NCBI RefSeq assembly: GCF_963675305.1
Contig: NZ_OY776147.1
Coordinates: 2,356,001-2,420,000 of the forward strand
From: an uncultured Hyphomonas sp.
GTDB taxonomy: Bacteria > Pseudomonadota > Alphaproteobacteria > Caulobacterales > Hyphomonadaceae
Length of the DNA: 64,000 bases
Reading direction: 5' to 3'
Both the position numbers and the translations under genes were made by a program. Below are positions 31,578 to 40,057 of this stretch, in pieces (position 1 is the first letter of the stretch; each line of letters opens with the position of its first letter). Under the pieces are notes generated by a model that was given only the letters and a program-made list of their open reading frames with translations, searched no databases and was not told the DNA's origin.

Positions 31578-32023
31578 TCGACTTTCTCCGATGTCATCAC
31601 GAAGCGTGGCCCGGGGCCGGCGGCGCGGGCGCGGTCATCCGGGTTGTAGAGCTTGCAGGTTTTCAGGCTGAGACAGCCACAGCCGATGCACCCGTCCAGC
31701 CGGTTGCGCAGGCGCTCGACCATGGCGATGTGATCGTCGAGCCGTTTGCGGAAATGCTGGCTGATACGCGTCCAGTCCGCCTTGTTGGGCGTGCGGTTGT
31801 CCGGCAGGTCGCTCAGCACCTCACCGATCTCCTCAATGGTAAGCCCCATCTGCTGGGCAATCAGGATGAAGGACAGGCGGCGGATGTCGGCGCGGGCAAA
31901 CTCCCGCTGTCCGGACGGGCGCCGGTCCGGCTTCACCAGGCCGCGCGATTCGTAGAACCGGATCGCCGAGACCGACAGCCCGGTCCGGCGGGCAACATCC
32001 CCGATCGATAGGCCCTGCTTCAT
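31574..32023 (-). CDS. soxR: redox-sensitive transcriptional activator SoxR
   Basis: 149 residues. The MerR-type helix-turn-helix (LSIGDVARRTGLSVSAIRFYESRGLV, parts: SIGDVARRTG, IRFYESRGL) is followed by a dimerisation helix and the 2Fe-2S cluster motif Cys112-x2-Cys115-x-Cys117-x5-Cys123 (CIGCGC-x5-C, found in CIGCGCLSLKTC). Oxidation of the cluster by redox-cycling compounds turns it into an activator. The ATG at 32023 gives the family start; a TTG at 32041 is possible. A SoxR box lies in the 100-bp divergent region before the VOC gene. The DUF123 gene overlaps downstream. Confidence 0.96.
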   Translation of the reverse strand: MKQGLSIGDVARRTGLSVSAIRFYESRGLVKPDRRPSGQREFARADIRRLSFILIAQQMGLTIEEIGEVLSDLPDNRTPNKADWTRISQHFRKRLDDHIAMVERLRNRLDGCIGCGCLSLKTCKLYNPDDRARAAGPGPRFVMTSEKVE

Positions 32024-32052
32024 GCCGCATTTTCCTTCCAAAAGATGCTTGA

Positions 32053-32070
32053 CCTCAAGTTAGGTTGAGG
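32053..32070 (+). promoter_or_regulatory. SoxR box in the soxR-VOC divergent promoter
   Basis: CCTCAAGTTAGGTTGAGG differs at two central bases from the known E. coli SoxR operator CCTCAAGTTAACTTGAGG; both arms are perfect (CCTCAA/TTGAGG). TTGACC at 32049-32054 overlaps the left arm as -35, as expected for a MerR-family spacer promoter reading toward the VOC gene at 32125. Regulation of that gene is therefore well supported; self-regulation of soxR is also possible. Confidence 0.85.
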
Positions 32071-32124
32071 AATTACGAGGGTCAAATCAAACGCAGACAA
32101 AAGGCACAAAAGGAGCCTGAAACA

Positions 32125-32508
32125 ATGAAACCCGCCCTGTTTGAACATGTGAATGTCACTGTGTCAGATCCAAAAAAGACCGCCGCCATGCTGGTGGACC
32201 TGTTCGGCTGGCATGTGAGATGGGAAGGCCCGTCGAAATATGATGGCTACACCGTCCATGTCGGCACCGATGACGAATACATCGCCCTCTACGCCCTACC
32301 GAAGCAGGACCGGCCCGACGAGGAGAGTTACTACCGCACCGGCGCCGTGAACCATTTCGGCATACTGGTGGAGGATCTGGATGCCGCAGAAGAGCGTATC
32401 CTGAAGTCCGGCCTCAAGACGCACAGCCACCAGACCTATGATCCGGGCAGCCGGTTTTACTTCCACGATCATGATGGCATCGAGTGGGAGGTGGTCAGCT
32501 ATGCTTGA
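32125..32508 (+). CDS. VOC (glyoxalase/bleomycin-resistance fold) protein, probable SoxR target
   Basis: 127 residues, one VOC domain: ALFEHVNVTVSDPKKTAAMLVDLFGWHVRWEG at the start and GAVNHFGILVEDLDAAEERIL in the middle, then HDHDGIEWEVVSY. Metal-ligand candidates are His8 in EHVNV, His in VNHFGI and Glu in IEWEVV, so a metal site is plausible. Substrate unknown; VOC proteins include glyoxalases, dioxygenases, fosfomycin and bleomycin resistance proteins. The upstream SoxR box makes it likely that redox-active compounds induce it. Confidence 0.85.
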   Translation: MKPALFEHVNVTVSDPKKTAAMLVDLFGWHVRWEGPSKYDGYTVHVGTDDEYIALYALPKQDRPDEESYYRTGAVNHFGILVEDLDAAEERILKSGLKTHSHQTYDPGSRFYFHDHDGIEWEVVSYA

Positions 32509-32642
32509 AGGAATGGCACAGAGCTATCTCGAATCCCTCTCGCAAACGATCCGGCCTCCCGATGACTTTTATTGGCCGGGCCGGGACTCGCCAAGACGGC
32601 GCAGGGCGTTAAGGTCCGCCTCAGACATGAGAGGTGAAACAC

Positions 32643-34679
32643 ATGACAGCAGTCCGGATACTCCTGACAGCAGCGCTTGCAACCAGCCTTAGCGCCTGCG
32701 TCACCCCAGAGCCCGTCACGAAGATCGTCGAAAAAGAGGTAATCGTGACGGAAACCGTGATGGTGCCGGAACCCGCAGCCCCCGGTCCGGGAGACCGGAT
32801 GCCGACGGGCCGCGACATGGGCGTGCGCTCTGCCGTTGTCGCCCCACATGCGGCAGCAGCGACCGCTCATCCGCTGGCCACCCAGACCGCGCTGGACGTG
32901 ATGAAGCGCGGTGGCTCTGCCGTCGATGCCGCGATTGCCGCCAATGCCATGCTGGGGCTCGTAGAACCGACCGGAAACGGCATCGGCGGTGATCTTTTCG
33001 CCATCGTCTGGGATCCGGAGACGCAGCAGCTCTACGGCTACAATGGTTCCGGCCGCAGTGCGAAGGGGGCGACCCTCGCCGACATGCAGGCCAAGGCCGA
33101 CGAATTTATGGACGGCCAGGAAATCCCACCTTTCGGCGCGGCACCCGTGACTGTTCCGGGCACGGTCGATGGCTGGTTCGCCCTCCACGACAAGTTCGGC
33201 AAGTTGCCGATCTCCGACGATCTGAAGCCCGCCATCACCTATGCCCGCGAGGGTGCGCCGATCCCGGAAGTGATTTCCTATTACTGGAGCTTCGGCCCGA
33301 AGCGCTTCGAGCCCGCTTATGAGAGCGGCATGCTGGAAGAATATGACAATGCGAAGAAGCTCTACTTCTCGCCGGCGCCCCACGAGGGCAGCCTGTTCCA
33401 CAATCCGGATCTCGCCGACACTCTGAGCCAGATTGCCGAGGGTGGGCGTGACGCCTTCTACAAAGGTGAACTGGCCGAACGGATGGATGCCTATTTCCAG
33501 CGTATCGGCGGGTTCCTCCGCTATGACGATTTCGCCTCGCACACCGGCGAATGGGTCGACCCGATGTGCGTGACCTATCGCAGCGACTACAAGCTCTGCG
33601 AACTGCCGCCGAACACGCAGGGGGTCGCGGCGCTGCAGATGTTGCAGATGCTGGAAAAGTTTGACCTGCGCGGCATGGGCTATGGCTCGGCCGACTCGAT
33701 CATGGCGCAGGTGGAAGCCAAGCGACTGGCGTTTGAGTACCGCGCCAAGGGTTACGCTGATCCGGATTTCGCAGACATCGTCCCGGAAGCGTTTGTTGAT
33801 CCGGAACGTTCCCAAGCGCTTGCAGCCAAGATCGACCTTGATCACCCGATCCAAAATGTCGGCGCCGTCATTGAGAATGTCGAGACAGAGATCGCCCCGG
33901 AAAACCTCGCAGACTGTGACATCGAGCTCCCGGAAAGCATGAAAGGCGGCTGGATTCTGATGCCACCTCTCTCCGGAGGTTGCGACGCCATACAGAAAGC
34001 CGTCAGCGACGCCGACAAGAAACTTGAACACGGCGACACGACCTATCTCACCGTCGCGGACGAGAACGGCATGATGGTCTCGCTCATCCAGTCGAACTAT
34101 CGCGGCATGGGCTCCGGCCTCGTGGCTGACGGGATGGGTTTCATGTTCCAGGACCGCGGCCAGCTGTTCAGCCTCGACCCGGCCCACCCGAATGCTTGGG
34201 AACCAGGCAAGCGCCCGTTCCACACGATCATCCCGGCCTTTGCCTTCAAAAAGGATATGCCTGGGTGTCAGGTCCGCGCTGTGCCGATCGAGCAGGCCTG
34301 CCCGTTCGAGCCGTGGCTGAGCTTCGGCCTGATGGGAGGCGGCATGCAGCCGCAGGGCCATGTGCAGGTGATCCTGAACCTCGTCGATTTCGACATGGGT
34401 CTGCAGGAGGCCGGGGATGCCGCCCGCTGGGAACACAATGGCGGCTGCGAACCGACCAATGATCTCGACGACCCGGCCTGCGAAGCCGATGTCGGCACCG
34501 TCTCCCTTGAAAGCGGTATCCCGCCGGAAACCCGAGCCGAACTGGAGCGCCGTGGACTGAACATTGATTGCTGCAGCGCCAATGCCGGCGGCTATCAGGC
34601 CATCATGCGCGACTTCGAAAGCGGCGCCTACATCGCCGCGACCGAAATGCGCAAGGACGGCGTGGCAGACGGGTACTAA
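32643..34679 (+). CDS. ggt: gamma-glutamyltransferase, lipoprotein form
   Basis: 678 residues, about 100 longer than E. coli Ggt. The first 19 residues are a lipoprotein signal (LSAC), followed by a charged and Pro-rich linker (VEKEVIVTETVMVPEPAAPGPG; short parts VEKEV, PEPAAPG), then a full Ggt domain: GNGIGGDLFAIVWD, the autocleavage/nucleophile Thr466 in GDTTYLTVAD, and GLVADGMGFMFQDRG in the small subunit. Self-cleavage at Thr466 should yield the active dimer, hydrolysing or transferring gamma-glutamyl groups of glutathione in the periplasm or outer membrane. The start at ATG 32643 has GAGAGG upstream; GTG 32634 is an alternative. The stop overlaps the next gene's stop by four bases. Confidence 0.92.
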   Translation: MTAVRILLTAALATSLSACVTPEPVTKIVEKEVIVTETVMVPEPAAPGPGDRMPTGRDMGVRSAVVAPHAAAATAHPLATQTALDVMKRGGSAVDAAIAANAMLGLVEPTGNGIGGDLFAIVWDPETQQLYGYNGSGRSAKGATLADMQAKADEFMDGQEIPPFGAAPVTVPGTVDGWFALHDKFGKLPISDDLKPAITYAREGAPIPEVISYYWSFGPKRFEPAYESGMLEEYDNAKKLYFSPAPHEGSLFHNPDLADTLSQIAEGGRDAFYKGELAERMDAYFQRIGGFLRYDDFASHTGEWVDPMCVTYRSDYKLCELPPNTQGVAALQMLQMLEKFDLRGMGYGSADSIMAQVEAKRLAFEYRAKGYADPDFADIVPEAFVDPERSQALAAKIDLDHPIQNVGAVIENVETEIAPENLADCDIELPESMKGGWILMPPLSGGCDAIQKAVSDADKKLEHGDTTYLTVADENGMMVSLIQSNYRGMGSGLVADGMGFMFQDRGQLFSLDPAHPNAWEPGKRPFHTIIPAFAFKKDMPGCQVRAVPIEQACPFEPWLSFGLMGGGMQPQGHVQVILNLVDFDMGLQEAGDAARWEHNGGCEPTNDLDDPACEADVGTVSLESGIPPETRAELERRGLNIDCCSANAGGYQAIMRDFESGAYIAATEMRKDGVADGY

Positions 34680-35395
34680 CCGTTCAGTTTCAGGGTAATG
34701 CCAGCAATCGAGATGGACCTGCCTTCAACCGGCAGGTCCTTTTCTTTTGCGCGGGCAATCGCCTGGTCCGCATCCGGCATATCGAAGCCGAATTCGATCA
34801 TCCGGTCGGCAGGCCCTTCCGTGAAGTGGAGCACGGCATCGGCCAGGAACAGGCGGCGCCTGTCAGCCGTGAGGCCGAAGACGAGCCCCCATTTCTGCGC
34901 CAGCGCTTCCGGGTCAGGTGTTTCAAGAACGGCATGCGTGAATCGTCCGGGAGCAGATCGATCACGCCAGCCGGGGCCGCCCCAGCGCCAGCTGCCTGCC
35001 GGGCGCGGCTCGTCCACTGAAACGATGGCCCCACCAATGTCTGCCGGGTGGAGATGGCTGGCGGAAATATCCGGCAGGTCGACATTCCAGACGCGGCGTA
35101 TGCCAAGCCCGTCGACGCGGGTGCGCAGCGCCGCCATGTCGTCGGTCTGAAAGATCGCCATATAGCCGCCCTCGCCGCCCCGGTCGATGAAACGCCGCGC
35201 CGGGGCCTTGTCGGCCGTCGGAACCACAACTTCGAGAAACTGGTCGCCAATCGCGAACACGGCATTCACCAGACCGAACTCCCCCACGCCGGGATCCGGA
35301 AACGGTTCGCCCAGCCCAAGAACACTCTGCAATGTGTCGGCGGTGTCGAGACTGTTTGCAGCAATCACAAGCTGGCGCAGGCGCGGTGGGCTCAT
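34676..35395 (-). CDS. VOC-family protein (two-domain, glyoxalase-like)
   Basis: 239 residues, with the N-terminal half RLRQLVIAANSLDTADTLQSVLGLGEPF (parts: LRQLVIAANSL, LGLGEPF) and EFGLVNAVFAIGDQFLEVVVP matching Glyoxalase_3-like VOC domains, and a second VOC half (FTHAVLETPDPEALAQKWGLVFGL). DISASHLHPADIGGAIVSVDEP links them. The function is unknown; metal-ligand positions are not obvious. GGAGGACACCC precedes the ATG. It is convergent with ggt and divergent from the CDF gene. Confidence 0.75.
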   Translation of the reverse strand: MSPPRLRQLVIAANSLDTADTLQSVLGLGEPFPDPGVGEFGLVNAVFAIGDQFLEVVVPTADKAPARRFIDRGGEGGYMAIFQTDDMAALRTRVDGLGIRRVWNVDLPDISASHLHPADIGGAIVSVDEPRPAGSWRWGGPGWRDRSAPGRFTHAVLETPDPEALAQKWGLVFGLTADRRRLFLADAVLHFTEGPADRMIEFGFDMPDADQAIARAKEKDLPVEGRSISIAGITLKLNG

Positions 35396-35542
35396 GGGTG
35401 TCCTCCGGGTTTATTCTGTTTTGTTTTCCCGGCAATTTAGCACACATGCCGCAACGGCAGAGCGGAAAATCGGCGCCGCGTCCCAACGAAACGCTATTAC
35501 AGTCGAATTGACCTTGCCCGGAAAGGATTCCACCTCAGGCTC

Positions 35543-36520
35543 ATGAGTTGCGACCTGAACACGAAGACGCCCGACGCGTCCCACAATCATGCCCATGAGC
35601 ACGGGCATGATCATGCGCATGGGCACGACCACGCACACGGCCATGGGCATTCCCACGACCATGCCGACATGACGACGGCGGATTCCCGCAAGCGCGTGGC
35701 TATCGCGGCGGTCCTGACGGCCAGCTTCATGCTGGCGGAGGTAACCGGCGGCCTGATCTCTGGCTCCCTCGCCCTGCTGGCGGATGCGGCGCATATGCTG
35801 ACCGATGCCGGGTCTCTGGTTCTCGCCTGGGTCGGCTACAAGCTCGCCGAACGCCCGGCAGATCCGGCCCGCTCCTATGGCTTCGGGCGGATGAAAGTTC
35901 TCGCTGCCTTCACCAACGGCATCGCCCTCGTCGCGCTCGCCTGCTGGATCGTCTGGGAAGCCATCCATCGCCTGCTGGACCCTGCGCCCGTGCTGGGCGG
36001 GATCATGCTGTGGGTCGCCATTGGTGGTCTGGTCGTGAACGTGCTGGCAGCCTGGGTGCTTCATGGCGGCGACAAGCATGACCTGAACCTTCAGGGCGCG
36101 CTGTGGCATGTTATCGGCGATCTTCTCGGCTCTGTAGCCGCCATCGCCGCGGCCATCGTCATTCTGACCACCGGCTGGACACCGGCCGACCCGATTCTGT
36201 CAGTTCTCGTGGCGCTACTGGTCTTGGTCGCCGGCGTCCGGATCGCCCGCCAGTCCGGCCATATCCTGCTGGAGGGCACGCCGGATGGCCTGTCGCCCGA
36301 AGACATCCGGGCCGACCTGATCGACCATATCGGCGATGTCGCCAGCGTCTCGCACATCCATGCCTGGGCCCTGACCGAATCAAAGCCTCTGATCACGCTG
36401 GAAGTGACCGCGGTAAAAGGCGCCTGCACCGAAACCCTGCGCCGGGATGTCAAAGCCCGCCTCGCCGAGCGGTTCGATATCTCGCATGCCACCGTGGAAG
36501 TGGTTTCGGAGCCCTGCTGA
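35543..36520 (+). CDS. cation diffusion facilitator (CDF) family metal exporter, likely Zn2+/Co2+
   Basis: 325 residues. The N-terminal 42 residues contain about 16 His in HxHGHDHAHGHDH-type repeats, a metal-handling tail. Six membrane helices follow; helix 2 carries SLALLADAAHMLTDAGSLVLAW with the paired HxxxD (HMLTD) and helix 5 has HVIGDLLGSV, forming the tetrahedral HDHD zinc site typical of ZitB/CzcD. The cytoplasmic tail (ITLEVTAVKG, HATVEVV) is the ferredoxin-like dimer domain. It exports Zn2+ or related ions by H+ antiport. No regulator is next to it. Confidence 0.94.
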   Translation: MSCDLNTKTPDASHNHAHEHGHDHAHGHDHAHGHGHSHDHADMTTADSRKRVAIAAVLTASFMLAEVTGGLISGSLALLADAAHMLTDAGSLVLAWVGYKLAERPADPARSYGFGRMKVLAAFTNGIALVALACWIVWEAIHRLLDPAPVLGGIMLWVAIGGLVVNVLAAWVLHGGDKHDLNLQGALWHVIGDLLGSVAAIAAAIVILTTGWTPADPILSVLVALLVLVAGVRIARQSGHILLEGTPDGLSPEDIRADLIDHIGDVASVSHIHAWALTESKPLITLEVTAVKGACTETLRRDVKARLAERFDISHATVEVVSEPC

Positions 36521-36628
36521 GCTTTCCGGCGCACGTCACATTGATATGAGCGGCCGGGGCCTTTAAGCCTCGATACACCCGCCTTATGTGCAAAAGCCGA
36601 TTCCATCAGGCACATCCGGAGTACCGAC

Positions 36629-37597
36629 ATGGCCGAGACAAAACACGCTGAAATCCTCATCCTCGGCTCCGGCCCCGCTGGCTGGACGGCTGCCGTCTAC
36701 GGCGCCCGTGCCCTGCGCGATGTGCTGGTGGTGACCGGCATCCAGCCTGGCGGCCAGCTGACCATCACCACCGAAGTGGAAAACTATCCCGGCTTTACCG
36801 AGATCCAGGGCCCGGACCTGATGGTGAAGATGCAGGAACACGCCGAAGCGATGGGCGCCAAGGTCGAGAACGACCATATCGCCGAAGTCGACTTCGACAG
36901 CCGCCCCTTCAAGGCCATCGGCGAAAGCGGCACCGTCTACACCGCCGATTCCGTCGTGATCTGCACTGGCGCCCAGGCCAAATGGCTGGGCCTGCTGACG
37001 GAAGAAAAGTTCAAAGGCTTCGGCGTCTCCGCCTGTGCCACCTGCGACGGCTTCTTCTATCGCGGCCGTGACGTCCTGGTGGTTGGCGGCGGCAACACCG
37101 CCGTTGAAGAAGCGCTGTTCCTGACGAACTTCGCCTCGAAGGTCACCGTCGTGCACCGCCGCGACAGCTTCCGCGCCGAGAAGATCCTGCAGGAACGCCT
37201 GGTGAAGAACCCGAAGGTCGAAGTGATCTGGGATCACGTGCTGGAAGAAGTTGTCGGCGATGAAAATCCGCCCGGCGTGACCGGCGCGAAAATCAAGAAT
37301 GTGAAGACCGGCGAGGAAAAACTCATCCCCGTCCATGGCGTGTTCATCGCCATCGGCCACGCCCCGTCGACGGAGCTGTTCAAAGGCAAGCTGGCCATGA
37401 AGGACAATGGCTATCTCATCACCAAGCCCGGCACGCCGCAGACAGAGATCCCCGGCGTGTTCGCTGCCGGCGACGTCACCGACGAGACCTATCGCCAGGC
37501 CGTGACGGCGGCGGGCATGGGCTGCATGGCCGCGCTGGACGCCGAACGCTTCCTCTCCGAGCAGGAAGCCGCAGCTGAGACGGTCGCGGCGGAATAG
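36629..37597 (+). CDS. trxB: thioredoxin-disulfide reductase
   Basis: 322 residues. FAD motif GSGPAGWTAAVYGAR near residue 13; catalytic CATC in VSACATCDGFFYRG; NADP motif VVGGGNTAVEEALF with HRRDSFRAEKIL after it; end GVFAAGDVTDETYRQAVTAAGMGCMAALDAE. The C-terminus extends as EAAAETVAAE. It passes electrons from NADPH to thioredoxin in the cytoplasm. Single gene, convergent with a periplasmic repeat protein. No clear terminator lies between them (20 bases). Confidence 0.97.
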   Translation: MAETKHAEILILGSGPAGWTAAVYGARALRDVLVVTGIQPGGQLTITTEVENYPGFTEIQGPDLMVKMQEHAEAMGAKVENDHIAEVDFDSRPFKAIGESGTVYTADSVVICTGAQAKWLGLLTEEKFKGFGVSACATCDGFFYRGRDVLVVGGGNTAVEEALFLTNFASKVTVVHRRDSFRAEKILQERLVKNPKVEVIWDHVLEEVVGDENPPGVTGAKIKNVKTGEEKLIPVHGVFIAIGHAPSTELFKGKLAMKDNGYLITKPGTPQTEIPGVFAAGDVTDETYRQAVTAAGMGCMAALDAERFLSEQEAAAETVAAE

Positions 37598-37616
37598 GCC
37601 TGCAAACCGGCTCTGC

Positions 37617-38384
37617 TTAAAGCATGTCCAATGCGCGCGCCTCGGCGGCGCGGGCGCCCTCAGTGTCCAGCACAGCCTTGAGCGCGCCCGCACGGGCCTG
37701 CATGACTCGCTCGAGCTCGCTGTCGACCGGCGCCGCCAGGGCCGCATCGAGGGCGTCCTCGATCTCCGCCCCGTATTTTCTCGCATTCAACGCCGCCAGC
37801 GCGCGGGCCCATTGCCAGCGGATCGCCGCATCGCCGGGCGCAAGCGCCGCCGCTGCCCGGTAGTGGCTGCGGGCTTTGTCGAGGCTGGCGCCCATCATCA
37901 TCGCCCCCAGCGTGCCCCCGCGACGGACGACCTCGACATTCCAGACCGCCAGGAAACCATGCGCATAGACATTGCCGGGATCCTCGGCCAGCACGCCTTC
38001 GGCCAGGTCGCGCGCTTGCCCACCGATCCCGCTGCGGCGGATCTCTCCGGTGCTCATCGGACGGCTGATCAGGGACAGGGCAATCGCCTTCTGCAGCCGG
38101 CCCTCGATATGGCCAGGCTGGAGGGCAAGAGCCTGGTTGGCTTCGTCCAGCGCATTCTGCAGCAATGCCTGCGGCGGCTGGCCGTCCTGGCAAATCGCCT
38201 CGGCCAGCAGGATCCGCGCTGCGAACGCCCGGGAATCGGCATCCGGCGCCTTCGCCGTCCTCGCCAGCGCAGCCGCGTAATTGCCTGACACATAGGCGTC
38301 GATCGCCTCCGCCTCCTGCCCCGCAGCAGGCAGGGACAGACCGATCAGTATGGCGGCGGGCAACGCGGTCAGAATGCGCTTCAT
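37617..38384 (-). CDS. exported TPR-like repeat protein
   Basis: 255 residues. The signal peptide ends AAGQE. The mature protein consists of Ala-rich helix pairs in TPR-like phase (NYAAALARTAKAP, AICQDGQPPQALLQNALDEANQALALQPGHIEGRLQKAIALSL in parts, AHYRAAAALAPGDAAIRWQWARALAALN). This suggests a periplasmic scaffold. One Cys (AICQDG) only. No partner gene is adjacent. Start at ATG 38384 gives the signal peptide; the ribosome site is weak. Confidence 0.75.
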   Translation of the reverse strand: MKRILTALPAAILIGLSLPAAGQEAEAIDAYVSGNYAAALARTAKAPDADSRAFAARILLAEAICQDGQPPQALLQNALDEANQALALQPGHIEGRLQKAIALSLISRPMSTGEIRRSGIGGQARDLAEGVLAEDPGNVYAHGFLAVWNVEVVRRGGTLGAMMMGASLDKARSHYRAAAALAPGDAAIRWQWARALAALNARKYGAEIEDALDAALAAPVDSELERVMQARAGALKAVLDTEGARAAEARALDML

Positions 38385-38578
38385 GCCGGCAAGTCTAGGG
38401 GGCTGGCTGCCAACTTGCCAAGAGGTGTTCCAAAGGCGCCGGAAACACCCCGGCCCGCAGCCTTGATTCGAAGCAATATTCTGCCTGAAACCATTGCCGT
38501 AGGGGCCGTTGGCAGCCTGCTGGCACCTTCGCTGCGATCATTGGGATGCGGCGATGCGACAAGGTGCATATCGCCCGC

Positions 38579-38607
38579 TTGCAGGCAGGCGCGCCCGCGT
38601 GTATTAG
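38579..38607 (+). promoter_or_regulatory. promoter of tRNA-CAT
   Basis: TTGCAG (38579-38584) and TATTAG (38602-38607, 4 of 6) lie exactly 17 bases apart and would start transcription about 15 bases before the tRNA. The -35 resembles the TTGCAA upstream of tRNA-Pro. Confidence 0.5.
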
Positions 38608-38628
38608 GCCCCCTTCGCACCAGCGAAC

Positions 38629-38705
38629 GGTTCGGTAGCTCAGCTGGTTAGAGCGCGCGACTCATAATCGCGAGGTCGGGAGTTCAAGTCTCCCCCGAAC
38701 CACCA
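38629..38705 (+). tRNA. tRNA-Met (anticodon CAT), elongator type; tRNA-Ile2 cannot be excluded
   Basis: 77 nt. Acceptor GGTTCGG pairs with CCGAACC, discriminator A, encoded CCA. The anticodon stem CGCGA/TCGCG closes loop CTCATAA, anticodon CAT. G1-C72 pairing and no C1-A72 mismatch rule out the initiator. The loop region GCGACTCATAATCGCG and GTTCAAGTC recall Ile2 (lysidine-modified) tRNAs of E. coli as well as elongator Met, so identity depends on TilS recognition elements that I cannot score. Confidence 0.85.
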
Positions 38706-38804
38706 TCTGCCCGCTTTGGCGGAGTTTGATCCAGACAATGCACTTCAGGAAAGCGGTCGCCGGGCCTCTGGCAGGCGCGAGCCCAACTTATTGAATTTGC
38801 TGAA

Positions 38805-39176
38805 TTATTGCTGGCTTTCGCCGACCTTGCCCATTGACCAGAGCACAGCGATCCAGCCGGCTTTGACGCGCGGCAGGGCCAGCATGACCAGTCCTGTAAC
38901 GGCAAGGGCCGCGCCCGGCAGGCTGATCCAGAGTGGCAGGCTGGACATGGAGACAAAGAAGGTCACCGCCACCAGGAAAGGCGCCAGCATCAGCACGGTC
39001 AGCCATGCCGGGCCATCCTCGGATGGCACCTGGCCCAGAGGCGCGCCGCAACACGCGCAGGTATCCACAGGTTTCAGATAGGCCCGGTAAAGGGCGCCCT
39101 GCCCGCAAGCGGGGCATTTCAGGCGCAGCGCGCGGGCGAGCGCCACAGGGCTGGAGGTCGGCGGGGTCATCGTCAT
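38805..39176 (-). CDS. DUF983 family protein
   Basis: About 123 residues. An N-terminal zinc ribbon (LKCPACGQGALYRAYLKPVDTCACCGAPL, key CPAC and CACC) is followed by two membrane helices (WLTVLMLAPFLVAVTFFVSM, WISLPGAALAVTGLVMLALP in parts). DUF983 proteins are common near cytochrome oxidase or Nudix genes in alphaproteobacteria; function unknown. ATG 39176 is chosen; GTG 39185 and ATG 39170 are alternatives and no strong ribosome site discriminates. Confidence 0.78.
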   Translation of the reverse strand: MTMTPPTSSPVALARALRLKCPACGQGALYRAYLKPVDTCACCGAPLGQVPSEDGPAWLTVLMLAPFLVAVTFFVSMSSLPLWISLPGAALAVTGLVMLALPRVKAGWIAVLWSMGKVGESQQ

Positions 39177-39212
39177 GGCCGGCACCGTAGGCCGTCAGGG
39201 CAATCTAAAACA

Positions 39213-39256
39213 CCCTCTATAGACCGTCTATACACCATCTATACGCCATTTAGCCG
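39213..39256. repeat. 11-bp tandem repeat (3 copies plus a decayed fourth)
   Basis: Units CCCTCTATAGA, CCGTCTATACA, CCATCTATACG, then CCATTTAGCCG, head to tail, in the 143-bp gap between DUF983 and SOUL genes. The period of 11 is close to one DNA turn. AT-rich for this genome. It may be a regulator array or slippage-prone repeat. Confidence 0.65.
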
Positions 39257-39319
39257 TCTGCCGACCCTCGTGCGTTTTCCGGATCGGCGGCCCGATCCTC
39301 CCTCTTCCTTTCGCCCCTT

Positions 39320-39949
39320 CTAGCTTGCTGGCCTGACCGGGATCATCACTTCGTTACGCTTGAAGGGCGCTGGCACCCATGGGGCGTTGTATCCGGCATA
39401 GCGCGCAGGCCCTGTGGCGACATAATCATGCGTGCCAAGCCAGGCTTCCAGCTCGGCCTGTTTCTTCTTGTGGGCGCTTTCGCGGCCTGCGCCATTGAAC
39501 CGGATCGCGGCGATCATCTCCCCCGGCACTTCGCGGATCGTGATATCCGGATTGTTCGGCGCCGGCAGGGTTTCCATCGTCCATTCTTCCGGCATGACAA
39601 AGGCAACGATCCAGTCACCGCCCGCCGTTTCCGTTCGCATCACAGGCGCCGTCATCTCGATCTTGCGGGATGCGGGCGTGCGTGTGACCGGCGCCGTCAT
39701 TTCAATGCTTTGCTTTGCGGTGTTGTTGCCGAAGATGAAATCCGCAAGCGGACGAAACCCGGAATTGCCCGCCCGGCGCATGTCGCCCGTGACGGTGACC
39801 TCCGCGAGGATTTGCGGTTTGTACTGGCGCACTTCGATCTTGCCATCACTGGCAATCACCTCGTGTGGCGGCTCTTGTGCGGCATTCGCGGCCGTTGGAT
39901 TGAAAATCGCGGCGGCTATGGCTGCACCCGCGGCGAATAACTTGCGCAT
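39320..39949 (-). CDS. SOUL family haem-binding protein, exported
   Basis: 209 residues. The N-terminal 24 residues are a signal peptide ending NAAQ. The SOUL/HBP domain is clear: IEVRQYKPQILAEVTVTGDMRRAGNSGFRPLADFIFGNN (parts: VRQYKPQILAEV, FRPLADFIFG), the repeated KIEMTAPVMR motif, WTMETLPAPNN and GMIA... (here GEMIAAIRFNG). SOUL proteins bind haem loosely in a hydrophobic pocket. It should work in the periplasm. Substrate not proven. Gene is on its own. Confidence 0.9.
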   Translation of the reverse strand: MRKLFAAGAAIAAAIFNPTAANAAQEPPHEVIASDGKIEVRQYKPQILAEVTVTGDMRRAGNSGFRPLADFIFGNNTAKQSIEMTAPVTRTPASRKIEMTAPVMRTETAGGDWIVAFVMPEEWTMETLPAPNNPDITIREVPGEMIAAIRFNGAGRESAHKKKQAELEAWLGTHDYVATGPARYAGYNAPWVPAPFKRNEVMIPVRPAS

Positions 39950-40057
39950 GGGGGTGTCTCTGTTTGGCTCATACCCCTTATACGCGCCGCCCCGGCAATT
40001 GGTTCAGCTTACAAATCGGCAATGCGCCAGACAGGTGAAATGCCTGCGGGCGGGCGG

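Noticed and set aside
32499..34436. 645-codon minus-strand frame opposite ggt
   Set aside because: Antisense of the Ggt gene; His/Arg/Val-rich shadow composition, no ribosome site.
35543..35660. Short repeats in the His-rich start of the CDF gene, considered as CRISPR-like or mobile repeat
   Set aside because: They encode the HxH metal tail of the transporter and are only codon-level repeats.
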